DNA of 20,345 nt from Candidatus Blautia intestinipullorum (GCA_019120475.1 DWVA01000020.1:1-20345); one strand, 5' to 3'. Shown: positions 1-7,354, counted from the stretch's first letter. Notes: generated by a model not told the origin, from the sequence alone. A program made the numbers and translations.

Positions 1-290
1 GCCGCTTTATAATAGACTTCTTTTCCGCTCCTCCGGCTGACGATCAGGCCGCTGGTCTTTAACTGGCGAAGATGGTGGGAGACAGCGGGACTGCTCATAT
101 TCATAAGAGAAGAAATATTTATCACGCATTCCTCGCAGTGGCATAGAAGCCAGAAAATCCGGATACGGTTTCCGTCTCCAAGCTGCTTAAATAATTCAGC
201 AGTCGTCTGAAAATCTTCCGGCGCGGGCATTTGCTCCGGAAAGCGTTCAATCTGCTGGCCATGGTCATGGGGCAAAGAAAAATCTTTCAT
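1..290 (-). CDS. ArsR/SmtB-family metal-responsive repressor (3' end beyond window)
   Basis: The visible 96 codons start at the ATG complementary to 288-290 and run off the window edge, so the C-terminal dimerisation helix is missing. The N-terminus carries a His-rich stretch (PHDHGQ, residues 7-12). A winged helix-turn-helix of ArsR type follows: LFKQLGDGNRIRI (33-45), then LCHCEECV (49-56), whose C-x-C-x2-C pattern sits where CadC/ArsR-like sensors place alpha3 metal ligands, then the recognition helix SSPAVSHHLRQLKTSGLI (66-83) and the start of the wing (SRRSGKEVYY). It diverges from an HMA protein and a P1B-2 ATPase, so the inferred role is to repress that export operon until Zn, Cd or Pb accumulates. 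The exact metal cannot be read, because a possible alpha5 site lies outside the window. The family assignment is firm. Confidence 0.9.
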   Translation of the reverse strand, partial: MKDFSLPHDHGQQIERFPEQMPAPEDFQTTAELFKQLGDGNRIRIFWLLCHCEECVINISSLMNMSSPAVSHHLRQLKTSGLIVSRRSGKEVYYKA

Positions 291-394
291 AATATCCCTC
301 TTTTCTGATCGTTTTTGCACTGTTTAAGAAAAATCAGACAAACTTTCCCATTCCATATTTATCATTAAGGATAATTGCACAAAATACTAATCTG

Positions 395-423
395 ATGATA
401 ACATCACCGAAAAATCATGTCAA
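395..423 (-). promoter_or_regulatory. Promoter of the ArsR-family gene
   Basis: On the minus strand TTGACA (complement of 418-423), a 17-bp spacer and TATCAT (complement of 395-400) form a near-consensus sigma-A promoter. This gives a leader of about 100 nt before the regulator's ATG. A small inverted repeat, TGATG-ATAA-CATCA (393-406), covers the -10 box. Seen directly in sequence; activity is inferred. Confidence 0.7.
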
Positions 424-440
424 TTTTTTTGTGAAAGCTA

Positions 441-469
441 TTGACGCGGAAGCATAATGGGTGTATATT
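441..469 (+). promoter_or_regulatory. Promoter of the HMA protein / metal ATPase operon
   Basis: TTGACG (441-446) and TATATT (464-469) are separated by exactly 17 bp, giving a strong sigma-A promoter with a predicted start site near 476. A 20-bp palindrome lies directly over and downstream of that start, as expected for a repressor that blocks initiation. Confidence 0.8.
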
Positions 470-478
470 AAAAACAAG

Positions 479-498
479 AATTAAACATATGTTTAATT
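479..498 (+). promoter_or_regulatory. ArsR/SmtB-type operator palindrome
   Basis: AATTAAACATATGTTTAATT is a perfect 20-bp palindrome. Its core, TTAAACATATGTTTAA, resembles the imperfect 12-2-12 operators of the ArsR/SmtB family (SmtB, CzrA and CadC sites built on TGAACA-N2-TGTTCA), here with A in place of G at the second arm position. It spans roughly +3 to +22 relative to the predicted start of the HMA/ATPase transcript and lies next to a divergent ArsR-family gene. Being the binding site of that regulator is a strong inference. Confidence 0.8.
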
Positions 499-536
499 GA
501 TTGTGAAAATATTTTCGAGGAAAGGATATCTGAAAA

Positions 537-755
537 ATGAAGAAAACGTATAAGATTGATGTGGACTGTGCAAACTGCGCGAATAAGATGGAGGATGCGG
601 CGAAACGTACAGATGGAGTCAAGGACGCCACTGTGAACTTTATGATGCTGAAAATGCATGTGGAATTCGAGGATGGACGAAATCCTAAAGAGGTCATGCA
701 GGAAGTTCTGAAAAACTGTAAAAAGGTGGAAGACGACTGCGAGATTTTTATTTAA
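537..755 (+). CDS. Stand-alone heavy-metal-associated (HMA) domain protein
   Basis: This 72-residue protein is a single HMA (ferredoxin-like beta-alpha-beta-beta-alpha-beta) domain. The metal-binding loop is DCANCANKM, with the Cys pair at residues 11 and 14. Family members bind a soft or transition metal ion in the cytosol and pass it to a partner P1B ATPase. The gene lies 57 bp upstream of a P1B-2 ATPase that has no HMA domain of its own, so the two look like a split form of the usual ZntA/CadA architecture. A purine-rich AGGAAAGGA lies about 9 bp before the ATG. The acidic C-terminal tail (EDDCEIFI) adds a third Cys that might join the metal site; this is speculative. It is probably co-transcribed with the ATPase. 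Confidence 0.88.
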   Translation: MKKTYKIDVDCANCANKMEDAAKRTDGVKDATVNFMMLKMHVEFEDGRNPKEVMQEVLKNCKKVEDDCEIFI

Positions 756-812
756 CTTTGGTCGGTGCCGGAAAAGCTGCGTAACGGTACAATTCTAACA
801 GGGAGAGGGAAC

Positions 813-2699
813 ATGAATAAAAAACAGAAAAAAATGCTGGTCCGGATTCTGACGGCGGCGGCTATGCTGATTGCATTACAATTCATTCCGGCAAAAGGAT
901 GGCTGAGGTTTGTCCTTTATCTGGTTCCTTATTTTGTGATCGGATATGATATTTTACAAAAGGCGCTGAAAGGCATCAGAAATCACCAGGTATTTGACGA
1001 ATGTTTTCTGATGGCGGTAGCTACGGTGGGAGCCATCGCCTTGGCTTTGTATGACAGGAGCGGAGATTATACGGAAGCCGTTGCCGTTATGCTGTTTTAT
1101 CAGGTAGGCGAGTGGTTCCAAAGCTACGCGGTGGGAAAAAGCCGCCGCAATATCACAGAGCTTATGGATATCCGCCCTGACTACGCGAATGTGGAAGTAA
1201 ACGGAAAGATAGAAAAAACAGATCCGGATGAAGTGGAGATCGGAACTGTCATTGTAGTACAGCCTGGGGAAAAGGTTCCTATTGACGGCATTGTTGCCGA
1301 GGGGATTTCTTCCTTGAATACCAGCGCACTTACGGGTGAAAGTCTCCCAAGAGATATAAAACCGGGAGATGAGATCATCAGCGGCTGCATCAATATGACG
1401 GGAGTGCTGAAGGTAAAGACAACGAAAGAATTCGGTGAGTCTACGGTATCAAAGATCCTGGATCTGGTGGAAAATGCCAGTTCCAGAAAATCAAGATCCG
1501 AGGACTTTATCTCAAAATTTGCCCGCATCTATACGCCCGCTGTCTGCTGGTCGGCTCTTGCTCTTGCTGTTCTGCCGCCGCTTGTCAGAATGTTGGGGAT
1601 GGGGCTTGACGCGGACTGGGGCGCATGGATCTACAGGGCTCTGACGTTTCTCGTCATCAGTTGTCCCTGCGCTTTGGTTATCAGTATCCCACTGAGCTTT
1701 TTTGCGGGGATCGGCGGGGCAAGCAACGCAGGAGTGCTTGTAAAAGGCTCCAATTATCTGGAAACGCTTTCCAAAACCCGGATCGTTGTTTTTGATAAGA
1801 CCGGAACACTGACGCAGGGAGTGTTTGAAGTAGATGGAATTCATCATAACGAATTGGAAAATGAAAAGCTTCTTGAGTACGCCGCGCTGGCGGAAAGCGC
1901 TTCTTCGCATCCGATCAGCAAAAGTATCCAGAGGGCTTACGGCGGAGAAATTGACCGTTCCCGTGTGAAAGAGATCAGGGAGATCAGCGGAAACGGCGTT
2001 ATTGCCACGGTGGATGGAAAAGAGGTGGCGGCAGGAAACGATAAGCTTATGGAGAGTCTGGGTGTTCCTTATATCAACTGTCACAGTGCAGGTACGATCA
2101 TCCACATGGCTGTTGACAGAAAATACGCAGGACATATCGTGATCTCCGATATTATAAAGCCTCATGCGAAAGAGGCTGTAGAGGCACTGAAAAAGGCGGG
2201 TGTCCGAAAAATAGTCATGCTTACCGGAGACAGGGAAAAGACGGCACAGGAGGTCGCCTCCAAATTAGGACTTGATCAGGTATACAGTGAACTCCTCCCC
2301 GGAGACAAGGTAGAAAAAGTGGAAGAATTATTAAAGTCCAGACCGGAGGGAGCGAAGCTGGCTTTTGTGGGAGACGGCATCAACGACGCTCCTGTGCTGG
2401 GCAGAGCGGATATCGGAATCGCTATGGGAGCAATGGGATCTGATGCGGCGATCGAGGCGGCAGACATAGTCCTGATGGATGATGATCCTCTGAAGATATC
2501 CAAAGCAATCAGGATCTCTAGGAAATGTCTTGGCATTGTTTATCAGAATATTGTATTTGCCATCGGCGTTAAACTGATCTGTCTTATGCTGGGTGCCTTA
2601 GGTATCGCAAACATGTGGCTGGCGATCTTTGCGGATGTAGGCGTTATGATCATCGCGGTGCTGAATGCCGTCCGGGCGCTTTTTGTAAAAAAACTTTAA
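813..2699 (+). CDS. cadA: P1B-2-type heavy-metal-transporting ATPase (Zn/Cd/Pb exporter)
   Basis: This 628-residue inner-membrane pump couples ATP hydrolysis to export of soft divalent metals. Visible motifs are TGES (174-177, actuator domain), CPC (284-286) followed by four residues and SxP (the CPC(x4)SxP signature of subgroup P1B-2), DKTGT with phosphorylated Asp328, the HP motif at 366-367 and GDGIND (520-525). The last two helices show N579-x7-K587, D608-x-G and N618, which again fits P1B-2 and not the copper class. No N-terminal HMA domain is present; the small upstream gene supplies one. ATG 813 is chosen because GGGAGAGGGA (801-810) precedes it; an in-frame GTG at 765 has no such site. 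Control by the divergent ArsR-type repressor is inferred. cadA is used in the general sense, since zntA would be equally fitting. Confidence 0.95.
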   Translation: MNKKQKKMLVRILTAAAMLIALQFIPAKGWLRFVLYLVPYFVIGYDILQKALKGIRNHQVFDECFLMAVATVGAIALALYDRSGDYTEAVAVMLFYQVGEWFQSYAVGKSRRNITELMDIRPDYANVEVNGKIEKTDPDEVEIGTVIVVQPGEKVPIDGIVAEGISSLNTSALTGESLPRDIKPGDEIISGCINMTGVLKVKTTKEFGESTVSKILDLVENASSRKSRSEDFISKFARIYTPAVCWSALALAVLPPLVRMLGMGLDADWGAWIYRALTFLVISCPCALVISIPLSFFAGIGGASNAGVLVKGSNYLETLSKTRIVVFDKTGTLTQGVFEVDGIHHNELENEKLLEYAALAESASSHPISKSIQRAYGGEIDRSRVKEIREISGNGVIATVDGKEVAAGNDKLMESLGVPYINCHSAGTIIHMAVDRKYAGHIVISDIIKPHAKEAVEALKKAGVRKIVMLTGDREKTAQEVASKLGLDQVYSELLPGDKVEKVEELLKSRPEGAKLAFVGDGINDAPVLGRADIGIAMGAMGSDAAIEAADIVLMDDDPLKISKAIRISRKCLGIVYQNIVFAIGVKLICLMLGALGIANMWLAIFADVGVMIIAVLNAVRALFVKKL

Positions 2700-2713
2700 A
2701 AAAATTTGACTGT

Positions 2714-2746
2714 TTTAATCTTACTTTAATCTTCGGTCCATATACT
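2714..2746 (+). promoter_or_regulatory. Direct-repeat regulator site and promoter of the PepSY gene
   Basis: TTTAATCTT occurs twice, at 2714-2722 and 2725-2733, with an 11-bp period (one helical turn). A good -10 box, TATACT (2741-2746), follows, and no proper -35 lies at 16-18 bp. Tandem repeats at about 11-bp spacing overlapping the -35 position are typical of OmpR/PhoB-family response regulators that activate transcription. A TTGACT at 2706-2711 is 29 bp from the -10, too far to serve it. The repeats are seen; the regulator type is inferred. Confidence 0.55.
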
Positions 2747-2806
2747 GAACTCATCAAAACAAACAAGACAGAAGAAAGAAAAAATATATGACGGAGGTAA
2801 AAGTAT

Positions 2807-3622
2807 ATGAGAAATAAGAAAATTTTTGCAGGAGCACTGGCGGCAGTTACCGCACTTACAATCGCGCAGGGAGCTATAGCTGTAGCGGCAGAGGGACGTT
2901 TCTCCCAGTATCTTCAGAAACTGGAAGAAGAAGCGGAGTATACTAAGGAGGAAGCGCTTTCTTTAGCGCTGGAAGACGCGGAACTTGATGAAAAGGACGT
3001 GAAAAGATCCAGAGTAGAGCTTGATTATGATGACGGCGCCCTTACCTATGACGTAGAATTCTATACGGATAACGAAGAGTACGATTACGAGATCGATGCA
3101 AAATCAGGAAAGATCCTCTCTGCTGACCGGGAAATTGAAAAGGATTTCAGAAACGCGGATTCCGGCATGGAAGCGGAAGTTACAGAGGATGAAGCTCTGA
3201 AAACAGCGCTTGAGGACGCAAACCTGGAAGAAAAAGACGTTGAAAAGTCAAGAGTAAATCTGGAACGGGACGATGGATTTCTTGAATACAGCGTGGAATT
3301 TTATATCGGAAACGAAGAATACGATTATAAAATCGACGCCATGACAGGAAGAATCCTGGATGTGGATTATGAGATTGAGGACGATTTCCTGGATTCTGAT
3401 ATAGCTGACACAGGCATCTCAGAAAAAGAGGCAGAAGAAATTGCCCTTGACAAAGTGCCTGGAGCTACGACAGACGATCTTCGCATGAAACTGGAGCGTG
3501 ACGATGGACGCCTGATCTATGAAGGAGATATCCGTTATGACGGAATGGAATATGAGTTTGAGATCAACGCGGAGAATGGAAAGATTATAAGCTGGGAAAG
3601 CGAATCTGAGTGGGATGACTGA
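2807..3622 (+). CDS. Secreted protein with three PepSY domains
   Basis: The 271-residue product begins with a Sec signal peptide (basic RNKK, hydrophobic stretch to about residue 25, likely cleavage near AVAA at 25-28). Three PepSY domains follow at about 45-104, 125-184 and 204-263, each ending in a I(D/N)A-x2-G(K/R)I pattern. The first two are near duplicates spaced exactly 80 residues apart (TKEEAL versus TEDEAL; both have NEEYDY followed by IDA). The mature protein is very acidic. PepSY domains are known as peptidase-inhibiting propeptide domains and also occur as stand-alone envelope proteins; the target here is unknown. The start is set by GGAGGT at 2793-2798. It has its own promoter and ends in a strong terminator, so it is monocistronic. 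No histidine kinase or response regulator lies beside it in this window. Confidence 0.88.
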   Translation: MRNKKIFAGALAAVTALTIAQGAIAVAAEGRFSQYLQKLEEEAEYTKEEALSLALEDAELDEKDVKRSRVELDYDDGALTYDVEFYTDNEEYDYEIDAKSGKILSADREIEKDFRNADSGMEAEVTEDEALKTALEDANLEEKDVEKSRVNLERDDGFLEYSVEFYIGNEEYDYKIDAMTGRILDVDYEIEDDFLDSDIADTGISEKEAEEIALDKVPGATTDDLRMKLERDDGRLIYEGDIRYDGMEYEFEINAENGKIISWESESEWDD

Positions 3623-3637
3623 TGATCCTTTTTACGC

Positions 3638-3671
3638 AAAAAAGGAGCTGCATTTTTGGCAGCTCCTTTTT
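3638..3671. terminator. Bidirectional intrinsic terminator
   Basis: GGAGCTGC (3644-3651) pairs with GCAGCTCC (3659-3666) around a 7-nt loop, flanked by an A-run (3638-3643) and a T-run (3667-3671). The stem lies between the convergent PepSY and CmpB-family genes and would work for both strands. Confidence 0.9.
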
Positions 3672-3688
3672 GACGGAGAAGAAAAAAC

Positions 3689-4987
3689 TTACCGGGGTTT
3701 GGCATTGGGGTAGATCTTTTCCATCCGTTTATCGTTAAAGTGTGTGTCAATGATCTTTTCCCATCCGCCTGAGGCCGCAGGGCCTCCGTTTCTTTGATCA
3801 TAACGGATCAGGGCTGCTGCGGAGACAAGAATATTGGCGGACATAAACACAACCATGCTCCAGGAGAGAAGATATCCCCATATTTTGGGGATTTTTTCAA
3901 TTAAGTCCGACAGCCTCGGATAAAGAAATTTGATCCATATTACCGCGGCGATCCCCCAGAAAAAACAGAAAAGGAGATTGACTCTTCCATCCAGATTGAA
4001 GGGGATTTTGCTGTAGTCCCAGAATACTTTGCCGAAGACAAGCTCTGAAAGAACGCTGCATACATACTCGTAAGCTCCTCCCAGAAAAGTTCCGAAAAGG
4101 AAAAGATGATAGACCGGTTTATCCTTATCTTTATATAAAAGCACAGTGGCAAGGACGATGGCAAATCCCCATATAACACTGAATGGTCCCCATACCAGGC
4201 TGCTCCTGCTCATCCAGTATCCCATGGAAAAGCGGCAGAAAACAGTTTCCGCAAAGTCTCCGAGAATACAGGCGATCATAAAGAGCCAGAAAAGCTTGTA
4301 AAAACCGCAGCCTTCCGCAAATTTGCCTTCCCGATAGATCGGCTCCGCTTTTTCCATGATAATGGGATACGCCTTTTTCATACGGCGTTCCACATATCCT
4401 ACAATAGCCAATCCGAATCTGTAGGTGAAAACAGCGATTTTCTGCTGTACCCGGATCGTAGAAGGCATATCTTTTCTGATATGAAGAGCGGCGGCTACAG
4501 ACAGAGAGATATCCAGAAGGATCAGTCCGGCAACGCACCACAAAAGAATTTCAAAAAGAGTCTTGGGCATAAGATGGAAGAAGGCAAGGAGAAGCCTGTT
4601 TCCATACCGGAGGGAGATCACGCCCAGGATTGCCCATAGGATACTGTACTCCAGACAGATATAGCCGTCATAATTCCATCTCTTTTTTGAATAATCCCAT
4701 AATTTGTGGCTGTTCAGGCGCTCAAGAAGCTTTCCGGTGATCCATTCGATCACAGTGGAAAGAATGCCGCAGCCCAGGAAGAGAAAGAAAGTATTGTCAA
4801 TCAGTTCGTCAAGAGTTACAGCCATGATAACTGCGGAGACTCCGTAGACAAGGCAGAAAGGCCCGGTGGAAAAGCCCCGGTTTGTAAATTTTCTGGTTTT
4901 GACAGATCCTACCACAGTTTCGATGAGCCATCCCAGAAAAGCGTAGACAAGAAACAGCCAGATCAGTTCAGTAATTGTGTAATTCAT
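3689..4987 (-). CDS. Tandem CmpB-family (putative ABC-transporter type IV) membrane protein
   Basis: This 432-residue polytopic membrane protein contains two copies of the domain Pfam calls ABC_trans_CmpB. Copy 1 has FLGWLIET (17-24), a GPF..VYG patch (42-49) and LWDYSK...W..DG (97-108). Copy 2 repeats the plan at 241-248 (ILGDFAET), 267-274 (GPFSVIWG) and 323-334 (FWDYSK...F..DG). The copies are joined by about 80 residues that include an amphipathic basic segment (200-225). The C-terminus adds one more helix (370-395) and a soluble tail. No reaction is established for the family despite its name, and no ATPase gene is adjacent. It is convergent with the PepSY gene and shares its terminator. 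Family confidence is high; function is unknown. Confidence 0.85.
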   Translation of the reverse strand: MNYTITELIWLFLVYAFLGWLIETVVGSVKTRKFTNRGFSTGPFCLVYGVSAVIMAVTLDELIDNTFFLFLGCGILSTVIEWITGKLLERLNSHKLWDYSKKRWNYDGYICLEYSILWAILGVISLRYGNRLLLAFFHLMPKTLFEILLWCVAGLILLDISLSVAAALHIRKDMPSTIRVQQKIAVFTYRFGLAIVGYVERRMKKAYPIIMEKAEPIYREGKFAEGCGFYKLFWLFMIACILGDFAETVFCRFSMGYWMSRSSLVWGPFSVIWGFAIVLATVLLYKDKDKPVYHLFLFGTFLGGAYEYVCSVLSELVFGKVFWDYSKIPFNLDGRVNLLFCFFWGIAAVIWIKFLYPRLSDLIEKIPKIWGYLLSWSMVVFMSANILVSAAALIRYDQRNGGPAASGGWEKIIDTHFNDKRMEKIYPNAKPR

Positions 4988-5040
4988 ATTCCGTTATCCT
5001 ATATTTCGTTTTCATTGTTGTGCCGTAGATTAGTTCCTGA

Positions 5041-5068
5041 AATATAGAATAACAGAAAATTCGACAAA
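5041..5068 (-). promoter_or_regulatory. Possible promoter of the CmpB-family gene
   Basis: On the minus strand TTTGTC (complement of 5063-5068) and TATATT (complement of 5041-5046) are 16 bp apart, about 55 bp before the ATG. The -35 match is only moderate. Confidence 0.35.
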
Positions 5069-5130
5069 TTGATACTGATTTTTTATTTTTCAGAAGATAT
5101 GCAGTTTTCCAACCTCCGTTACAAATCGCC

Positions 5131-5159
5131 TTGACCCGGCGGAAATGTATGTTTATACT
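5131..5159 (+). promoter_or_regulatory. Promoter of the membrane methyltransferase gene
   Basis: TTGACC (5131-5136) and TATACT (5154-5159) are separated by 17 bp. The predicted transcript starts near 5166, leaving a short leader with a purine-rich GAGAAAGGA site before the ATG at 5214. Confidence 0.75.
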
Positions 5160-5213
5160 GGAAAAAGATATTAAGAAGAACTCCGGAAAGAACCGGAGAA
5201 AGGAACAAACGTT

Positions 5214-5714
5214 ATGAAAAAGCATCTGTCCCTTCTGGGAGCCGGTCCGGCTTATGCCGGAGCGATTGCTCTGGCAACGGCCGCAGCGCTGATCCTGAAT
5301 CATAATAACGTGATAAAACTGGGAAACGTCCCGGATCTCCGCGCGCTTTTTTATTCTGCGGGAAGTGTGCTTCTTGCTTTGGGTATCCTATTGTGGGCCC
5401 TAGCCAACTTCCAGTGCAGGATCAGCGAGAATATTCAGAAAAACGTCCTGGTAACCACCGGAATCTACGGATATGTAAGAAATCCCATTCTCAGCGGCCA
5501 TCTGCTGGCGAATACGGGACTTCTTCTTTTTGCATGCAATCTGTTTCTTCTGCTGCTTCCGTTTGCATACTGGATATATATGACAGTCTTGCTTTGTATG
5601 ACGGAAGAAAAGTGGCTTCGTGACCTTTATGGTCAGACATATGTGGAATACTGCCGGAGAGTAAACCGCTGTATTCCCTGTCCGGGAAAGAGATCCGTAT
5701 TACATCGTTTTTGA
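5214..5714 (+). CDS. Isoprenylcysteine/phospholipid methyltransferase-family membrane protein
   Basis: A 166-residue integral membrane protein with about four hydrophobic segments (10-28, 45-65, 97-115, 116-128). The C-terminal half carries the ICMT/PEMT-type pattern: GIYGYVRNPILSG (83-95), where the RxP motif takes part in SAM binding, and TEEKWLRDLYG followed by Y..Y...V.R..P (130-155). These enzymes methylate lipid headgroups or other small or lipid-linked acceptors at the membrane using S-adenosylmethionine; the acceptor here cannot be read from sequence. The gene has its own promoter and is probably monocistronic. Its last 15 bp overlap tail to tail with the end of the MATE gene on the other strand. 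Family call is good, substrate unknown. Confidence 0.82.
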   Translation: MKKHLSLLGAGPAYAGAIALATAAALILNHNNVIKLGNVPDLRALFYSAGSVLLALGILLWALANFQCRISENIQKNVLVTTGIYGYVRNPILSGHLLANTGLLLFACNLFLLLLPFAYWIYMTVLLCMTEEKWLRDLYGQTYVEYCRRVNRCIPCPGKRSVLHRF

Positions 5715-7067
5715 AACAGGGACATTTCTTTCACGCCGGGTGATGACCGTAAAAGCAATGATGCAGATGATCACGGAAAGAAGAGACCCCATAGAGGTTG
5801 CCAGCCCCATAGGGAACAGCGTATCCGGAAACCAGACAGAAGTAAAATAAACGCCCGGGACGCGTACCAGAAGAATGGCGGTAATATTGTGCAGGAAGGA
5901 AAGACCGGATTTTCCGCAGGCACAGAAGTAGCCGCTGAAGCTGAAATGAATTCCTGCGAAAATACAGTCCCAGACATATCCGCGCATATACTGGCCTCCC
6001 AGCCGCACGACTTCCGCGCCGTCAGCTCTGGTGCTGTCTGTAAACAGGGAGACTACGGGTTCGGCGGCAAACTGCATCAGGAAAACAACAACGACGCCGA
6101 AGCAGATCGCCATAAAAGCCGCGTAGCGCAGCGTAAGCCTTGCCCGTTCCGGTTTGCCCGCTCCGATGTTCTGGGCGCCGAGGGCAGAAACAGTAGACAG
6201 CATGGAAGAGGGAACCAGAAACAGAAAGCTGATGATTTTTTCCACGATCCCAACCGCCGCTGCATCAGTGAGCCCCCGGCGGTTGGCAATAATAGTGATA
6301 ATGATAAACGCAACCTGGATCAGGCCGTCCTGAGTGGCAATGGGAATACCGATCTTCAGTATTTTACTCATAACCGGACGGACTGGCCGGAAATCTTTCT
6401 TCTTTACAGCGAGACTGCCGCTGTGTCTGCGGATCACCATGAGGGCGATGACAACGCTGACCGCCTGGGAGAGCGAAGTGCCAAGAGCCGCTCCCGAAGG
6501 ACCCATATGCAGCGCTCCCATAAAAAGATAATCCAGCGCGATATTGGCTGCACAGGCGGCAGCCACGAAGTACATAGGGCTTTTGCTGTCGCCCATTCCC
6601 CGGAAAATAGAGCTGATGATATTATATGCGGTAATAAACGGGATACCGATAAAACAGATGGTCAGGTAATCCACTGTACCGGAAACCGCAGCTTCCGGGG
6701 TAGACATTATATTTACAATGGGGCGCACAAAGATCAGGAGCACAATGGTAAGGACTACGGACAGGCACATGAAAAGCGTTACCGTATTGCCGATACTGGA
6801 AGCGGCTCCTTTTTTGTCCTTTCCTCCTACCGCCTGTCCGATGGAGACAGTGGAACCCATGGCAAGCCCGACGATCATTACCGTCAGCATATGCATGACC
6901 TGCGAGCCGATGGAAACAGCGGTCGTACTGGCAACTCCTTCAAACTGACCGATAATGAAAAGATCCGCCATTCCGTACAGAGTCTGCAGAAAATAGGAGA
7001 GCAGATAGGGCAGTGAGAAAAAAAGAATATTTTTAAATACACTGCCGGTAGTAAGATTTTTTTCCAT
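5700..7067 (-). CDS. MATE-family multidrug/toxin efflux transporter
   Basis: The 455-residue, about 12-helix membrane protein has the internal two-fold repeat of the MATE family (half 1 about residues 1-215, half 2 about 230-440). It opens with the usual short soluble start, then a first-helix pattern LPYLLSYFLQTLYGMADLF (19-37); a VGLAMGSTVSIGQAVGGKDK stretch follows helix 2. MATE pumps export cationic drugs or metabolites using Na+ or H+ gradients; the substrate cannot be told from sequence. GAGGA about 9 bp upstream supports the ATG at 7065-7067. Its promoter at 7145-7175 has the 19-bp spacing used by MerR-family activators, so drug-inducible expression is likely. No merR-type gene lies in the window. 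The 3' end overlaps the convergent methyltransferase gene by 15 bp. Confidence 0.93.
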   Translation of the reverse strand: MEKNLTTGSVFKNILFFSLPYLLSYFLQTLYGMADLFIIGQFEGVASTTAVSIGSQVMHMLTVMIVGLAMGSTVSIGQAVGGKDKKGAASSIGNTVTLFMCLSVVLTIVLLIFVRPIVNIMSTPEAAVSGTVDYLTICFIGIPFITAYNIISSIFRGMGDSKSPMYFVAAACAANIALDYLFMGALHMGPSGAALGTSLSQAVSVVIALMVIRRHSGSLAVKKKDFRPVRPVMSKILKIGIPIATQDGLIQVAFIIITIIANRRGLTDAAAVGIVEKIISFLFLVPSSMLSTVSALGAQNIGAGKPERARLTLRYAAFMAICFGVVVVFLMQFAAEPVVSLFTDSTRADGAEVVRLGGQYMRGYVWDCIFAGIHFSFSGYFCACGKSGLSFLHNITAILLVRVPGVYFTSVWFPDTLFPMGLATSMGSLLSVIICIIAFTVITRRERNVPVSKTM

Positions 7068-7144
7068 AATAACATATCCTCTTTTGCTGAATTATTTACA
7101 GATACGTTTTTCGTGGATCGTCCACATTAACGCTTCTGTATTGC

Positions 7145-7175
7145 ATTATAAACTCTGCAACGATTATAGAGTCAA
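7145..7175 (-). promoter_or_regulatory. MerR-family-type promoter/operator of the MATE gene
   Basis: On the minus strand TTGACT (complement of 7170-7175) and TATAAT (complement of 7145-7150) are consensus-like but separated by 19 bp. That over-long spacer is the hallmark of promoters that a MerR-family activator untwists. Within it an inverted repeat, ACTCT-N11-AGAGT (7152-7172), is centred between the two boxes, where MerR proteins bind. The leader to the ATG is about 70 nt and includes a small hairpin, GTGGA-TCG-TCCAC (7113-7125 on the plus strand). Confidence 0.78.
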
Positions 7176-7257
7176 GGGAAAATTACGACGGTACGGCAGA
7201 AAAGGCTTGGGCAGGCGGCAAAAGGAGAACTATCCCGGAAAAGTTTTGAAGCGTAAT

Positions 7258-7301
7258 ATGACGATTCCTACAAAATTGTAGGCTGTGCGTCATTCTATAG
7301 T
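7258..7301 (+). promoter_or_regulatory. Nested dyad upstream of the FtsX-type permease gene
   Basis: CCTACAA-AA-TTGTAGG (7267-7282) is a near-perfect palindrome, bracketed by a second inverted pair, ATGACG (7258-7263) and CGTCAT (7288-7293), whose centre is offset by one base. A TATAGT (7296-7301) just downstream could be the -10 box, but no good -35 lies 17 bp away. The palindrome occupies the expected -35 region, as at activator-dependent promoters. The ACA-N4-TGT core recalls sites of BceR-type response regulators; that link is weak inference. Confidence 0.5.
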
Positions 7302-7354
7302 AGGATTGGTGTGCTACTCTTTTCACAGATAAAAAGAAAGAGGTGTTAAAAGAG

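Noticed and set aside
765..812. GTG start giving a 16-residue longer ATPase
   Set aside because: No ribosome site before the GTG, while GGGAGAGGGA is well placed for the ATG at 813.
5889..7016. Long open frame (375 codons) on the plus strand opposite the MATE gene
   Set aside because: It is antisense to a clear MATE transporter, is unusually rich in His, Asp, Arg and Asn, has no ribosome binding site and no family resemblance; it is a shadow of the real gene.
7084..7281. 65-codon plus-strand frame in the MATE/permease intergenic region
   Set aside because: No ribosome binding site, and it runs through the MerR-type promoter and into the palindrome upstream of the permease; the sequence is better explained as regulatory.
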